A DNA stretch of 64,000 nucleotides from Nitrospira sp. (GCA_029881435.1 JAOUMR010000007.1:1-64000); one strand, 5' to 3'; shown: positions 27,865 to 38,617, numbered from the stretch's first letter. Notes: generated from the letters alone by a model not told the origin. A program made the numbers and translations.

Positions 27865-28559
27865 GACGCCACCAAGCCAGCCTCACGAGGGGTGCGTGAA
27901 ATTAATTGCCCATCCCGTATCGTCCATGTGTAATCACCCTTTTGAGCTGCCTGCGAGCTATGTGTAACCAAGAGTACGGTTTGCCCCCCGGAGGTCGCCA
28001 GGCCCCGAATTAATGCCATAATGTCTGCTCCTTGGTGGGAGTCGATATTCCCCGTCGGTTCATCGGCTAGGAGGAGTCGTGGTCGATGGGCCAATGCTCT
28101 CGCAATAGCGACGCGTTGTTGTTCTCCGCCGGAAAGTTCCGCTGGCCGGTGCTGACGTCTGTGCGTCATACCCACACGTTCCAACATTTCGTCTACTCGT
28201 GTACTGATGTCCCGTCCTTGGTCTCCACGCAACATCAAAGGCAGTGCGATGTTTTCTTCAGCCGTTAAGCCATAAACGAGATGGAAGGCTTGAAAGACTA
28301 TGCCAATGGTTTCACGCCTAATCTTGGTCCATTCAAAACTGGTCAGAGTTGTCGTCGATCGTCCATCGAGCACAATTTCCCCTGAGGTCGGCATATCCAA
28401 GCCGGCCACGAGGTTCAGGAGGGTACTTTTTCCACATCCGCTGGGTCCCACAAATGAACAAAATTCTCCGTGTTTGATCTCCAAATTCACGTCCTGTAAG
28501 GCCGTGACCATGGTCTCCCCACGGGCATAGGATTTACACAGGTGTCTCAGCGTGACCAT
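27858..28559 (-). CDS. ABC transporter ATP-binding protein (LolD/MacB type)
   Basis: [44 protein letters not shown]. Confidence 0.95.
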   Translation of the reverse strand: MVTLRHLCKSYARGETMVTALQDVNLEIKHGEFCSFVGPSGCGKSTLLNLVAGLDMPTSGEIVLDGRSTTTLTSFEWTKIRRETIGIVFQAFHLVYGLTAEENIALPLMLRGDQGRDISTRVDEMLERVGMTHRRQHRPAELSGGEQQRVAIARALAHRPRLLLADEPTGNIDSHQGADIMALIRGLATSGGQTVLLVTHSSQAAQKGDYTWTIRDGQLISRTPREAGLVASW

Positions 28560-28704
28560 AAGATGCCCACTCGCAAGCGACTCCCCTTTATTGGTCTAAG
28601 TGTTCGCATTCCTATAACATAACGAATCAAAGAGCGACAACCTTGACAGCCGCAGGCACTTCACCATAAAGAAAGAACGAAAGCGAACTCAGCAAGGTCA
28701 GGTC

Positions 28705-29520
28705 ATGGCTAACCGTCTCGCAGAATGGATGCCAGGTCTCATACGTCGCACGATACGGCTTGTGCTGCCGGCCCATTGCTCGATCTGTGGGTCCCCGCTG
28801 ACCGACGATCCAACTCCTCATTTTTGTGCCGATTGCTGGAGCACGATCGCATTGATGCCAGCCGCTCGATGCGCACGATGCGACCGCCCCTTTCTATCTG
28901 CCATTGCCACTGCGTACAGCCCGAACCATGTCTGCCACACCTGCGTGCAGCATCCCCCTTCGTACACGAGAGCGTGGACTCTCTACCCCTACATGACGCC
29001 ACTCCGCGACGCAATCTGTTTATTCAAGTATCGAGGCAAGGTTTCGCTAGCATCTCCTCTTGCAACCCTTATGGTTGAACGACTTCCGCTGCTCGATCAC
29101 GTGAGTGTGATCATGCCGGTTCCATTGCATAGTGAAAGGCTTCGTCAGCGGGAATTTAATCAATCGTTGTTACTTGCTGATCAGATCGGGCGCGTCTTGG
29201 GCATACCCATCTCGTACACCAATCTGATACGAACCACTCCTTCCCCAGCCCAAACATCACTTTCCCGAAAAAGTCGGGTCAAAAACCTTCGTCGAGCATT
29301 TGCCGTGCGATACCCCGATGAGATCAGGAAGCAACGCGTTCTGCTCATCGACGATGTCTTCACGACCGGCACGACGGTCAACGAATGTGCCAAGTCATTG
29401 CGCAAGGCCGGTTCGTCCGATGTACTCGTGCTAACCTTAGGACGCACCCTGGATCCGGATCTTGTTCCAGACCGTATCCATGCTCACCCCCAATCCCATT
29501 TTGAACTATTCGGAGTATGA
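28705..29520 (+). CDS. comF: ComF-family phosphoribosyltransferase
   Basis: N-terminal CxxC pairs; RQREFNQSLLLADQIG; VLLIDDVFTTGTTVNECAKSL. Confidence 0.9.
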   Translation: MANRLAEWMPGLIRRTIRLVLPAHCSICGSPLTDDPTPHFCADCWSTIALMPAARCARCDRPFLSAIATAYSPNHVCHTCVQHPPSYTRAWTLYPYMTPLRDAICLFKYRGKVSLASPLATLMVERLPLLDHVSVIMPVPLHSERLRQREFNQSLLLADQIGRVLGIPISYTNLIRTTPSPAQTSLSRKSRVKNLRRAFAVRYPDEIRKQRVLLIDDVFTTGTTVNECAKSLRKAGSSDVLVLTLGRTLDPDLVPDRIHAHPQSHFELFGV

Positions 29521-29524
29521 AGCT

Positions 29525-29869
29525 ATGCCGATCTATGAGTACGTATGCGGGGAGTGCCATCGGCGAAGTTCCATCCTGGTACTGAACTCACGTCAACTCG
29601 GTTCGGTTCGTTGCCGACACTGCGGCGGCTCGAAGATGGAGCGGCTCCTGTCGAGATTTGCCTCTCCTAAATCAGAAGAGACCCGGCTTGAATCGCTTAT
29701 GGATCCAACCAACATTGGCAACCTCGACGAGAATGATCCGAAGAGCGTCGCCCGCATGATGAAGAAGATGGGTGAAGATATGGGAGAAGACACCAGTGAT
29801 ATAGAAGAGGCCCTGCTGGCTGAGACCAGTGAGGGTGAGGAGACAAGCGACCAAACAGACGGTCTTTGA
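29525..29869 (+). CDS. FmdB-family zinc ribbon protein
   Basis: MPIYEYVCGECHRRSSILVLNSRQLGSVRCRHCGGSKMERLLSRFAS. Confidence 0.9.
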   Translation: MPIYEYVCGECHRRSSILVLNSRQLGSVRCRHCGGSKMERLLSRFASPKSEETRLESLMDPTNIGNLDENDPKSVARMMKKMGEDMGEDTSDIEEALLAETSEGEETSDQTDGL

Positions 29870-29892
29870 CATATACTGTCATATACTTTTGC

Positions 29893-29920
29893 TTGACATT
29901 TCCACGATGATATCTAGAAT
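29893..29920 (+). promoter_or_regulatory. Predicted sigma70-type promoter
   Basis: TTGACA - 16 nt - TAGAAT, upstream of the HTH/mraZ/rusA group. Confidence 0.55.
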
Positions 29921-29975
29921 ACGCACAAGAGTGGAGGTGTTGTGCGTCTTCCTGGCCCAGGTACGAGATGGAGTC

Positions 29976-30173
29976 ATGCCCAGTTCTTCAAAAAGCGAAC
30001 TGATGACGGCAATAGAAACGTGCCGTTACCTCAAAATCACCCAGCGCACCCTCTATCGATATTTGCGAGGTCGCCAGATTCCTGCCTTCAAACTTGGAAA
30101 AGAATGGCGATTTGTGCGTTCTGACTTAGAGCAGTGGATACGAGACCGAACCAGAACCTCTCTGAGCTCCTAA
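29976..30173 (+). CDS. Helix-turn-helix (excisionase/MerR-like) DNA-binding protein
   Basis: IETCRYLKITQRTLYRYLRGRQIPAFKLGKEWRFVRSDLEQWI; start chosen after the promoter and GGAG (longer ORF from 29829). Confidence 0.85.
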   Translation: MPSSSKSELMTAIETCRYLKITQRTLYRYLRGRQIPAFKLGKEWRFVRSDLEQWIRDRTRTSLSS

Positions 30174-30187
30174 AGTAGGTTATCAAG

Positions 30188-30628
30188 ATGTTTGCTGGTG
30201 AGTACCTTTGCAAGCTCGATGAAAAGGGACGCTTCATCGTCCCGTCCCCCATCCGTGAGCAAATTGAGGCCGATGGGGAAGCCGTGATGTTTCTCAAAGG
30301 TCCAGAACAATCCTTATTGCTCTATTCGACGAAGGAATGGGAGAAGGTCCTCGAGCGAACCCGAACCTCCTTGGATGAAGATCAGAGCCGCCTCTTCATG
30401 CACTTTGTGGTGTCCGAGGCCGGATCATCCGACATCGATAAAACAGGGCGGATTCTGATTCCAGGCCGTTTGCGGAAGCTGGTACCGGTCGATGAAGATC
30501 AGGAAATCATACTCGTCGGACTCTATCATCGAATGGAAATTTGGAATCCAAGCGACTGGCGTCGGTATATCGCTCGTACGGAAGACCGGTACGAACAAAA
30601 CATGGCAAAGATCCAGAACCTCCTCTAG
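30188..30628 (+). CDS. mraZ: Transcriptional regulator MraZ
   Basis: MFAGEYLCKLDEKGRFIVPSPIREQI...DKTGRILIPGRLRKLV...ILVGLYHRMEIW: two SpoVT/AbrB-like halves. Confidence 0.92.
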   Translation: MFAGEYLCKLDEKGRFIVPSPIREQIEADGEAVMFLKGPEQSLLLYSTKEWEKVLERTRTSLDEDQSRLFMHFVVSEAGSSDIDKTGRILIPGRLRKLVPVDEDQEIILVGLYHRMEIWNPSDWRRYIARTEDRYEQNMAKIQNLL

Positions 30629-30637
30629 TTTGGCCCC

Positions 30638-31225
30638 ATGCCATCCAACCGACTTCGCCGTCATTACCGATTCCCGAAATTACCCTGTCGTACTGTTTCT
30701 CACGGAAACAATGGCGAGGTTGCACCTGCATCGACCGCGCGCCCAGCTGTCCAGGAGGCAGTCAGGTTTGATCGGACACCCTCAAGAACCGCCCTCGTGA
30801 AGACATTCCAACCACCTCTCGTCAGGTCAGACGCTCTCACGGTCAGCCTTCCTGTTCCTCCCAGCATCAACCATCAGTATGCGACCGTGAACGGACGTCG
30901 TTTACTATCCTCTGCTGGACGCGCTTATAAAATACAGGTCGGTCAACAAGTGTGGCTTGCACTAGCACAATCCCCGGCCAGGCTCCTGCTTCAAGATCGG
31001 CTTCAATCTGGACCGCTGGTCATCTCTATCAGATTCTTCTTTGCCTCCTCATTACGCCGTGATCTCGACGGAGGCCTTAAAATCACTCAAGATGCCGTAT
31101 GCGAAGGCCTCGGTATTAACGATAACCGGATCGTCGAAACCCATCTCTACAAACATGTCGATAAGGCAAACCCTCGCATTGAACTTTCCCTGTCGACCCT
31201 TTCTCCCTTAGCCCCCTCGACCTAA
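30638..31225 (+). CDS. RusA-family crossover junction endodeoxyribonuclease
   Basis: PPSINHQYATVNGRRLLSSAGRAYK...RRDLDGGLKITQDAVCEGLGINDNRIVETHLYK. The N-terminal ~65 aa may precede the real start. Confidence 0.85.
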   Translation: MPSNRLRRHYRFPKLPCRTVSHGNNGEVAPASTARPAVQEAVRFDRTPSRTALVKTFQPPLVRSDALTVSLPVPPSINHQYATVNGRRLLSSAGRAYKIQVGQQVWLALAQSPARLLLQDRLQSGPLVISIRFFFASSLRRDLDGGLKITQDAVCEGLGINDNRIVETHLYKHVDKANPRIELSLSTLSPLAPST

Positions 31226-31326
31226 CTACGGATTTCGACAATCGCCCAACTACAGTTCTCTCTCGTTCTTTCCGATACTTAGAGGACTTATTATTTCGCC
31301 TGGTTACACTCACGACCTGGGCTCCC

Positions 31327-32529
31327 ATGGCAACTACGCGCATCTCGATCACTAACCTGCAGATCGGAATGTACGTCTCCGCGCTCGATCTCCCTTGGTA
31401 TCGTTCTCCATTCCTCCGCCACTCATTTCTCGTGGAGCGTCCTTCTCAAATTGACAAATTAGTTCGAGCAGGAGTCAGAATGGTCGTTATCGATCTCGAC
31501 CGTGGGATCGCCCCACACGCACAGCATGACGCGACTACAACGGTATCGGCTACAGCCCATGCATCATCGATTCCGGTCCAAACAACACTCAAGTCCTTAG
31601 CTCAGTTGAATGAAGAATACGCACAGGCAAAGCTAGCTAAGCAACAATTGACTCAGGCTGTCCAATCTGTTTTCACGACCATATCCCAAACCGGAACGGT
31701 CAATACGCAGCAGGCCTCCGAAGCCGTCCAAGAAATCACCATCGTCACGAGAACCCTCACACACTCATCCCTTTTCATTGCCCTAAGCCAGAATCAACCA
31801 GGTGATTCGAGGCTGAGCCAACATGCTCTCACAACCTGCACACTATCACTCATCCTTGGGCAAGCACGCCAATTCAATCCGCTGGAACTGCAGGAACTTG
31901 CCACTGCTGCTCTGCTACACGACATCGGGCTCTTGGAGATTCGGCCAGCCATCTGGAAGCGAGCCCACACCGTGTCCGGCCTTTCTCAGGCTGAGAAGTA
32001 TGAATTTGAGACTCATCCCAATCGAGGGGTTCTTACATTACAACGACGAGGAGGGTTTGACCCGTCCGTCCTTCATCTTGTTGCCAATCATCATGCCTAC
32101 CTCGACGACAGTGGGTATCCCAAAGTAGCGCGTGGGGAGTTTACCTCCGACCGCACTCGCATCCTCATGGTCGTTGACCGATACGATGAATTGCTCACTG
32201 GGTTTGGAGGGAACACCCCACTGACGCCACATCAAACATTCCAACGCCTTTATCATGACTCACAGAAAGGCAAACTTGATCAAGGAATCGTCTCGACTTT
32301 TATCGGGTTGATAGGAATCTATCCAGTTCATAGCCACGTCCGACTCAACACACAGGAGTTGGCGGTCGTCACTGAACTCAATCCGACACAATTGCATCAA
32401 CCCATCATCACGATCACTCATCAATCAGGAGGAGAGAAATATTCCGATCCTTTTGTTGTGGATCTCTCACATCAAATGGATGCATCCCAAGCGCGAGCGA
32501 TCGAGACCATCATCCCACCGAACAGCTGA
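31327..32529 (+). CDS. DUF3391 + HD-GYP-like protein, degenerate motif
   Basis: N-terminal DUF3391-like ISITNLQIGMYVSALDLPWYRSPFLRHSFLV; LLHDIGLLEIRPAIWKRAH; ANHHAYLDDSGYPKVARG. Confidence 0.85.
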   Translation: MATTRISITNLQIGMYVSALDLPWYRSPFLRHSFLVERPSQIDKLVRAGVRMVVIDLDRGIAPHAQHDATTTVSATAHASSIPVQTTLKSLAQLNEEYAQAKLAKQQLTQAVQSVFTTISQTGTVNTQQASEAVQEITIVTRTLTHSSLFIALSQNQPGDSRLSQHALTTCTLSLILGQARQFNPLELQELATAALLHDIGLLEIRPAIWKRAHTVSGLSQAEKYEFETHPNRGVLTLQRRGGFDPSVLHLVANHHAYLDDSGYPKVARGEFTSDRTRILMVVDRYDELLTGFGGNTPLTPHQTFQRLYHDSQKGKLDQGIVSTFIGLIGIYPVHSHVRLNTQELAVVTELNPTQLHQPIITITHQSGGEKYSDPFVVDLSHQMDASQARAIETIIPPNS

Positions 32530-32556
32530 TGGGTGAATCCTTCCTGTGCCGTATCT

Positions 32557-33786
32557 CTATTCGTAGCGCAATGCTTCGATGGGATTGAGGCGAGCAGCTT
32601 TATTGGCTGGATAGAGACCGAAAAACAGGCCCACTGCCACAGAAAAGATAAATGCGATCACAACTGCATCACTCGAAATGATCGTCGGCCACCCGGCAAT
32701 GATGGTCGTCAAGCGTGCCGCCAGAATCCCGACTACCACTCCGATGAGTCCTCCGACGACACCAAGCGTCATTGCTTCAATGAGGAACTGCGTCATGATA
32801 TGTACGCGTTTAGCCCCCACGGCCATCCTGATACCAATCTCCCTCGTCCGTTCGGTTACAGAGACGAGGAGAATGTTCATGATTCCGATGCCACCAACGA
32901 AGAGCGAGACAGAGGCAATCACCATCAACATAACTGTCAATGTTTCACTCGTTCCTTCCTGGACCTTTCCCATATCAACTTGCGTACGTATCGTAAAATC
33001 GTCGGGTTGATCACCCTGCAACCGATGCCGAACTCTCATAACAGTTCGAATTTCCTCTACCGCATCCTCCAGGTCCTCGGAACGCGCTGCAGATGCCGCA
33101 ATCGCTCCGACAGATCCCAAGAACAGTGTCCCAAGAACCTTGCGCTCAGCGGTACTATAGGGAATAAACACAACGTCATCCTGATCCCACCCTTGAGCAC
33201 TCTGCCCTTTAGGAGAGAACACCCCAATGACACGAAATGGAACGTTATTAATACGAATGGCAGCACCCACAGGCTCTTCCCCGTGATCAAAGAGATCCTC
33301 GACGACCGTCTGCCCAAGAATGGCCACGCGGGCCGCACTGTCCAGATCAGCTTGAGTAAAAGCCCCCCCACTACTATAGGACCAGTCTCGAATAGTCAGA
33401 TAGCTAGGCGACGTTCCGTAAACCGAGCCGTTCCAATTTTGGCTGCCATTCACAATCTGCATCGCACCACGTATGTACCAACCGGTATCAGTCAAAAAAG
33501 GAACCTTTTTCTTTAAATCCAATGCATCAGTGACGGTCAACGTTACAGCACCCCCTTGAGCCCCACGCACTCCGCCGACAATTGTCCTGCTCGGCCAAAT
33601 GAGGATGACATTCGTCCCCAGTGAGGCAATTTGCTTCTGCACGGCTTGTTTTGCCCCTTCACCAATACTCACCATGGCGATGACTGCAGCAACACCGATG
33701 ACAATTCCAAGCAACGTCAAACCAGCCCGCAACCGATTTCGTCGGAGAATTCGCAGCGCCGTCACTATCGTCAGCCATGTGAACAC
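32557..33786 (-). CDS. MacB-type ABC transporter permease
   Basis: RAGLTLLGIVIGVAAVIAMVSIGEGAK...VTERTREIGIRMAVGAK. Confidence 0.94.
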   Translation of the reverse strand: MFTWLTIVTALRILRRNRLRAGLTLLGIVIGVAAVIAMVSIGEGAKQAVQKQIASLGTNVILIWPSRTIVGGVRGAQGGAVTLTVTDALDLKKKVPFLTDTGWYIRGAMQIVNGSQNWNGSVYGTSPSYLTIRDWSYSSGGAFTQADLDSAARVAILGQTVVEDLFDHGEEPVGAAIRINNVPFRVIGVFSPKGQSAQGWDQDDVVFIPYSTAERKVLGTLFLGSVGAIAASAARSEDLEDAVEEIRTVMRVRHRLQGDQPDDFTIRTQVDMGKVQEGTSETLTVMLMVIASVSLFVGGIGIMNILLVSVTERTREIGIRMAVGAKRVHIMTQFLIEAMTLGVVGGLIGVVVGILAARLTTIIAGWPTIISSDAVVIAFIFSVAVGLFFGLYPANKAARLNPIEALRYE

Positions 33787-34521
33787 CTAGCCCTCCGCCA
33801 CCTGAATTGTTGTCTTGGTCACGCAGTCACTCTGGATCTGACCATCCTTGATCACAACTTCTCGCGCAGCACAGGCAGCGACATCATGCTCATGGGTCAC
33901 CAAGATCACAGTCATGCCATCCTTATTTAATTCACTCAGGATCTCCATAATTTCTCGGCTGGACTGTGTATCAAGATTCCCGGTGGGTTCATCCGCTAAC
34001 AGCAAGGACGGTGAGGCTACCAACGCGCGAGCAATCGCCACTCGTTGTTGCTGTCCACCAGAAAGTTGCGTCGGGGAATGCTCTTCTCGACCTCGTAAAC
34101 CGACACGTTCAAGCGCAGCGGCAGCAAGCGCCCGTTGCTGTCTGATTGGAAGCCCCCGGTAAAACAACGGCAACTGAGCGTTTTCCAAGGCACTGGTACG
34201 GGGAATGAGATTGAAACTTTGAAATACAAACCCGATTTGCTGATTCCGAATCTCCGCCAATTGGTCAGAGCGTAAGCTTCCGGTATCAGCTCCGTTGAGC
34301 CAGTAATGCCCTCTGCTCGGCTGATCCAGGCAGCCAAGAATGTTCATGAGCGTGGATTTTCCCGAGCCACTTGCTCCCATGATTGCAACAAACTCACCCC
34401 GTTCGATTGTGAGACTCACCCCCCTCAATGCCTGTACGTCGACATCCCCGATTCGATACACCTTCCATATGTCTTGGCAAACAATCAGTGGATTCAAGAT
34501 GGCAGCCATCCATACGCACAA
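33787..34521 (-). CDS. ABC transporter ATP-binding protein (MacB/LolD type)
   Basis: [45 protein letters not shown]. Confidence 0.96.
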   Translation of the reverse strand: MCVWMAAILNPLIVCQDIWKVYRIGDVDVQALRGVSLTIERGEFVAIMGASGSGKSTLMNILGCLDQPSRGHYWLNGADTGSLRSDQLAEIRNQQIGFVFQSFNLIPRTSALENAQLPLFYRGLPIRQQRALAAAALERVGLRGREEHSPTQLSGGQQQRVAIARALVASPSLLLADEPTGNLDTQSSREIMEILSELNKDGMTVILVTHEHDVAACAAREVVIKDGQIQSDCVTKTTIQVAEG

Positions 34522-34585
34522 TCGTGCATTACGTCAGTCGGCTCGTAATCACACTGCACAACGAATTCGGGTTTATCAAACTGTC

Positions 34586-35839
34586 TCATCGATAACGTGG
34601 ACGCTTCTTGTTTCCAAAACCAGGCGGCAACTCGCCCGCCTTCTCTCCTCCCAAGGACTGTTCGATACCAACGACCACCAACTCCCGTTCCGTCAAGGCT
34701 CCAGATAGCATTTCCGTGGCGATACCATCCGAAATCCCGATTTGGACCGCGACATGCGCAAGGCTTCCGTCCTCCATTAGCTTCCAGACGGTTTTCTGCC
34801 TCAGCTCTTCACTGCTCTTCGCCGTCGAGTGTCTTTCGACGACACTCACCGCTTGCCCATCGACCTCATGACGATCCCTCTCGCTCTTCGGTGGTGTGAA
34901 TCGAAGCGCTGCGTTGGGAACCTTCAGAATCTGATCCTTCTGGGCCACAACGATCGACACATTGGCTGTCATACCTGGTTTGAGCCGTAGATCCTTATTG
35001 TCAACCCCAACCACGACATTATATGTGACCACATTTTGGATGTTGATCGGCGCCAGGCGAACCTGCTGAATGGTGCCGGTAAACGACTCACCTGGATAGG
35101 CATCCACCGTAAAGACGGCGTCTTGCCCCTCTGCCATTCCGCCGATGTCCGATTCACTCACGTTGGTATTGACTTGCATTTTGGTGAGATCGAGGGCGAT
35201 CAGAAACAGGTTTGGGGTGGCAAAGCTGGCTGCGACTGTTTGCCCGACCTCGACGTTCCGAGCCACAACAATCCCTTCGATGGGTGATCGAATGACGGTA
35301 TATTTCAATTCCTGATCGGCTACGTTCAAGGCAGCCCCTGCCTGCCTGACCTGTGCCTCCGCCACCCGCAATTGTGCCTCTGCACTCTGGTAATTAGTCA
35401 GTGCGACATCGACGTCGTTTTGCGAGACGAACTGCTGAGGCAGCAGCGATTGCACACGGTCAAGTTCACGCTTTCGCTGAGCCAGATCAGCCCTCGAGCG
35501 CGCCACATTCGAGCGCGCCACTTCCAGATTACTGACGGCTTGCTCTCGGCGAGCCTTGAATGGTCCGGGGTCAATGACAGCAACAGTTTCCCCGGCCTTG
35601 ACCTGTGAGTTAAAATCGGCGTGAAGACTCTTAATCATCCCGGATACTTGAGTCCCCACTTCCACTAACACAACTGGATTAATGGTTCCTGTCGCACTGA
35701 CAATCGAAATGACCGAGCCACGCTCGACGGCTGCCGTTCGGTACTGAACGGGTACTTTGCGTTCACCGTTAAAAAACACATAGCCGCCAATGGCCAGCCC
35801 GATAGCTAACACGCTGATAATTATAATAATCCGTCGCAT
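34586..35839 (-). CDS. MacA/HlyD-type efflux periplasmic adaptor
   Basis: GTINPVVLVEVGTQVSGMIKSLHADFNSQVKAGETVAVIDPGPF...; alpha-hairpin and RSPIEGIVVARNVEVGQTV. Confidence 0.93.
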   Translation of the reverse strand: MRRIIIIISVLAIGLAIGGYVFFNGERKVPVQYRTAAVERGSVISIVSATGTINPVVLVEVGTQVSGMIKSLHADFNSQVKAGETVAVIDPGPFKARREQAVSNLEVARSNVARSRADLAQRKRELDRVQSLLPQQFVSQNDVDVALTNYQSAEAQLRVAEAQVRQAGAALNVADQELKYTVIRSPIEGIVVARNVEVGQTVAASFATPNLFLIALDLTKMQVNTNVSESDIGGMAEGQDAVFTVDAYPGESFTGTIQQVRLAPINIQNVVTYNVVVGVDNKDLRLKPGMTANVSIVVAQKDQILKVPNAALRFTPPKSERDRHEVDGQAVSVVERHSTAKSSEELRQKTVWKLMEDGSLAHVAVQIGISDGIATEMLSGALTERELVVVGIEQSLGGEKAGELPPGFGNKKRPRYR

Positions 35840-36037
35840 ACGCCCTATAAGTTACATTCAAAAGGCCTAGTTATCCTATCAAGAAGACGGCAGAGAATCA
35901 CCTTGGCGTCGGCACGGGTGATTGCTGTGCTTGTGACGTGGATTAGCCTAACATGCCCAGGGTTGCAGACCAAGAAATGAAAACTCTTCTTGAAGGAAAG
36001 AATACTACGCTAGGCAGTGTAAAGAGAGTTCGTACCC

Positions 36038-37378
36038 TTAACTTGCGAGGAATCGTTCCAAGAATGTCGTCGAGACATGACCCTTCTGAAAGTCCGAATC
36101 ATCAAGGATTCGGCGGTGAAGCGGAATGGTCGTCTTGATGCCCTCGATGACGAACTCACTCAGCGCGCGTTTCATACGCGCTATCGATTCCTGACGGTTA
36201 CGGCCATGCGTGATCAGTTTCGCAATCATAGAATCATAATAAGGGACGACCGTCGAGCCTGATTCCATAGCGGAGTCAACGCGAACTCCAAACCCTCCAG
36301 GTGGGCTGTATTTTGTGATCACACCGGGAGACGGCGTAAACTTCTCAGGATCCTCTGCGTTAATACGACATTCAAGACTATGGCCGGTGAAGACTACGTC
36401 CTGTTGGCGGAAGGAAAGTGGATGGCCCGCAGCAAGACGAATTTGCTCTTTAATCAGATCAATACCCGTCACCATCTCGGTGATAGGGTGCTCAACCTGA
36501 ATTCTAGTATTAACTTCCATAAAGTAAAACTTCTGGTCCTTATCAAGGAGAAATTCCACGGTCCCAATATTGCTATAATGGGCAGCCTTCACAGCTTCCA
36601 CCGCGACTCTGCCGATTTCTCGGCGAAGTTTGTCATCGACGACAGGAGACGGCGTTTCCTCCACCAGTTTTTGATGTCGGCGTTGAATCGAACAGTCACG
36701 CTCTCCCAGATGGATCACCCGACCATGCTGGTCGGCCATGATTTGCACCTCGATATGCCGGGGTTCCAAAAAATAGCGCTCAAGGTAGACGCCGTCATTG
36801 CTAAAGGTCGATTTAGCTTCCGCCTGAGCAGCTTGGAACGCCCGACCTAAGTCCTCAGCTCTATTGACGACGCGCATGCCCCGTCCGCCCCCTCCAGCCG
36901 TTGCCTTAATGATCACCGGAAAGCCAATCTTCATGGCGGCCTGCAATGCGTCTTCTTCACTCCGCAATTCGCCCGGGCTCCCAGGTGTAACCGGTAACCC
37001 TCGCTTCGCCACAATCTCGCGCGCCTTCGCTTTATCACCCATTAAGGCAATATTTTCAGAACTAGGACCAATGAATTTGATGCCGATGGACTCACAGACC
37101 TCGGCGAAATGGGCGTTCTCAGAAAGAAATCCATACCCGGGATGGATCGCATCGACTCCGGTGATCTCAGCCGCACTGAGGACGTTGGGGATATTCCGGT
37201 AGCTTAAAGCGGAATCAGCAGGCCCGACACACACCTTTTCGTCGGCCGCTCGGACGTGCAAGCTAAGTGCATCGGCTTCCGAATGAATAGCGACGGTCGC
37301 AATACCAAGCTCCTTGCAGGCTCGGATGACCCGTAGCGCGATTTCCCCACGATTGGCGATTAACACTTTCTTAAACAC
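36038..37378 (-). CDS. accC: Acetyl-CoA carboxylase biotin carboxylase subunit
   Basis: [31 protein letters not shown]...[10 protein letters not shown]...[21 protein letters not shown]. Confidence 0.96.
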   Translation of the reverse strand: MFKKVLIANRGEIALRVIRACKELGIATVAIHSEADALSLHVRAADEKVCVGPADSALSYRNIPNVLSAAEITGVDAIHPGYGFLSENAHFAEVCESIGIKFIGPSSENIALMGDKAKAREIVAKRGLPVTPGSPGELRSEEDALQAAMKIGFPVIIKATAGGGGRGMRVVNRAEDLGRAFQAAQAEAKSTFSNDGVYLERYFLEPRHIEVQIMADQHGRVIHLGERDCSIQRRHQKLVEETPSPVVDDKLRREIGRVAVEAVKAAHYSNIGTVEFLLDKDQKFYFMEVNTRIQVEHPITEMVTGIDLIKEQIRLAAGHPLSFRQQDVVFTGHSLECRINAEDPEKFTPSPGVITKYSPPGGFGVRVDSAMESGSTVVPYYDSMIAKLITHGRNRQESIARMKRALSEFVIEGIKTTIPLHRRILDDSDFQKGHVSTTFLERFLAS

Positions 37379-37426
37379 GTTTCGACTCCGATATGCGGCG
37401 CTAGTAAGGCGTGTCGTGAGAACAAG

Positions 37427-37981
37427 CTACGAAGCAGCTTTGGGATCGATGAGAAAAAGCGGCTGACCATATTCCACAGATTTTGTATTCTCAACCAGAA
37501 TCTTCACGACATGCCCATCCACTTCAGACTCAATCTCATTCATGAGTTTCATCGCTTCAACAATGCATAGCACTTGGCCCTTCTTGACCGTATCACCCTC
37601 TTCAACGTACGCGTCGGCGTCAGGAGAGGGGGATCGGTAGAACGTGCCGACAATGGGAGAGGTGACGGTGACAAACCCTGTCGCCCCTTCTAGCGCTGGC
37701 GTCGTCGCTGAAGCGGATTGGGTCGGCTGTTGCGGCGAGGCAGGAGCAGATTCTTGGAGCGAGGCTGTCATGGGCTTAGCAAGAACTTCGTGGCGAACAC
37801 GGATCCGAGTGCCTTGGCGTTCAACCTCGAGCTCGGTCAAGTTGTTGCGACGAAGCAGATCAATGAGTTCTTGGATTTGCTTGGTGGAACCTGTCGCAAG
37901 TGATGCATGAGGTTTTGACTCTCTCACGATCTCTGGCACTACCATCCGGCGAGTCTTTATCTTCGCTCGACGCCGCTTCAC
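37427..37981 (-). CDS. accB: Biotin carboxyl carrier protein
   Basis: C-terminal [25 protein letters not shown] biotinylation motif; upstream of accC. Confidence 0.95.
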   Translation of the reverse strand: MKRRRAKIKTRRMVVPEIVRESKPHASLATGSTKQIQELIDLLRRNNLTELEVERQGTRIRVRHEVLAKPMTASLQESAPASPQQPTQSASATTPALEGATGFVTVTSPIVGTFYRSPSPDADAYVEEGDTVKKGQVLCIVEAMKLMNEIESEVDGHVVKILVENTKSVEYGQPLFLIDPKAAS

Positions 37982-38538
37982 CGAACACGCTCCACATAGG
38001 ATCTCGTACGCGTGTCGATCCGAATCACGGTCCCAACCTCCAAATACAACGGCACTTTGATCGTCGCTCCGGTTTCGACGACCGCAGGCTTGGTCCCGCC
38101 AGACGCCGTATCTCCCCGCACTCCAGGCTCCGCATCAACCACTTTGAGCTCGATAAAGTTGGGCAACTCCACGGCAATGGGGCGATGCTCGTAGATGAGA
38201 ATCTTGGCGACCATATTTTCCTTCAGCAGGTCCGCATTCTCTCCCAACTGATTCTTCTCAAAGGTCAGTTGCTCATAGGTCTCGGTATCCATGAGTGTAT
38301 AGGACTCCCCGGAAGCGTAGAGGAACTGCATGTCGCGTTCCTCTAGGTCGGGTTCTTCAAACCGTTCCCCAGATCGAAAGGTTCGGTCCAATACGTTTCC
38401 AGAAAGATAACTCTTCAATTTGGTACGGACAAACGCTCCCCCTTTGCCGGGCTTTACATGCTGAAATTCAACGATATAAAAAGGTTCCCCCTCGACCAGC
38501 AGCCGAACACCGCTACGAAAATCAACCGTAGAAATCAC
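37978..38538 (-). CDS. efp: Elongation factor P
   Basis: [39 protein letters not shown]...; KPGKGGAF modification loop. Confidence 0.96.
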   Translation of the reverse strand: MISTVDFRSGVRLLVEGEPFYIVEFQHVKPGKGGAFVRTKLKSYLSGNVLDRTFRSGERFEEPDLEERDMQFLYASGESYTLMDTETYEQLTFEKNQLGENADLLKENMVAKILIYEHRPIAVELPNFIELKVVDAEPGVRGDTASGGTKPAVVETGATIKVPLYLEVGTVIRIDTRTRSYVERVR

Positions 38539-38617
38539 TCGTCACTCCCTTCGACAAACAATGCTCACCCCTCAGCGACCACCCTAATGGGCATCAGGAG
38601 CCGTTCCCAGAAGAGCG

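Noticed and set aside
32533-33516. 327-aa plus-strand ORF opposite the MacB-type permease
   Set aside because: Antisense shadow ORF, no domain; His/Asn/Arg-rich.
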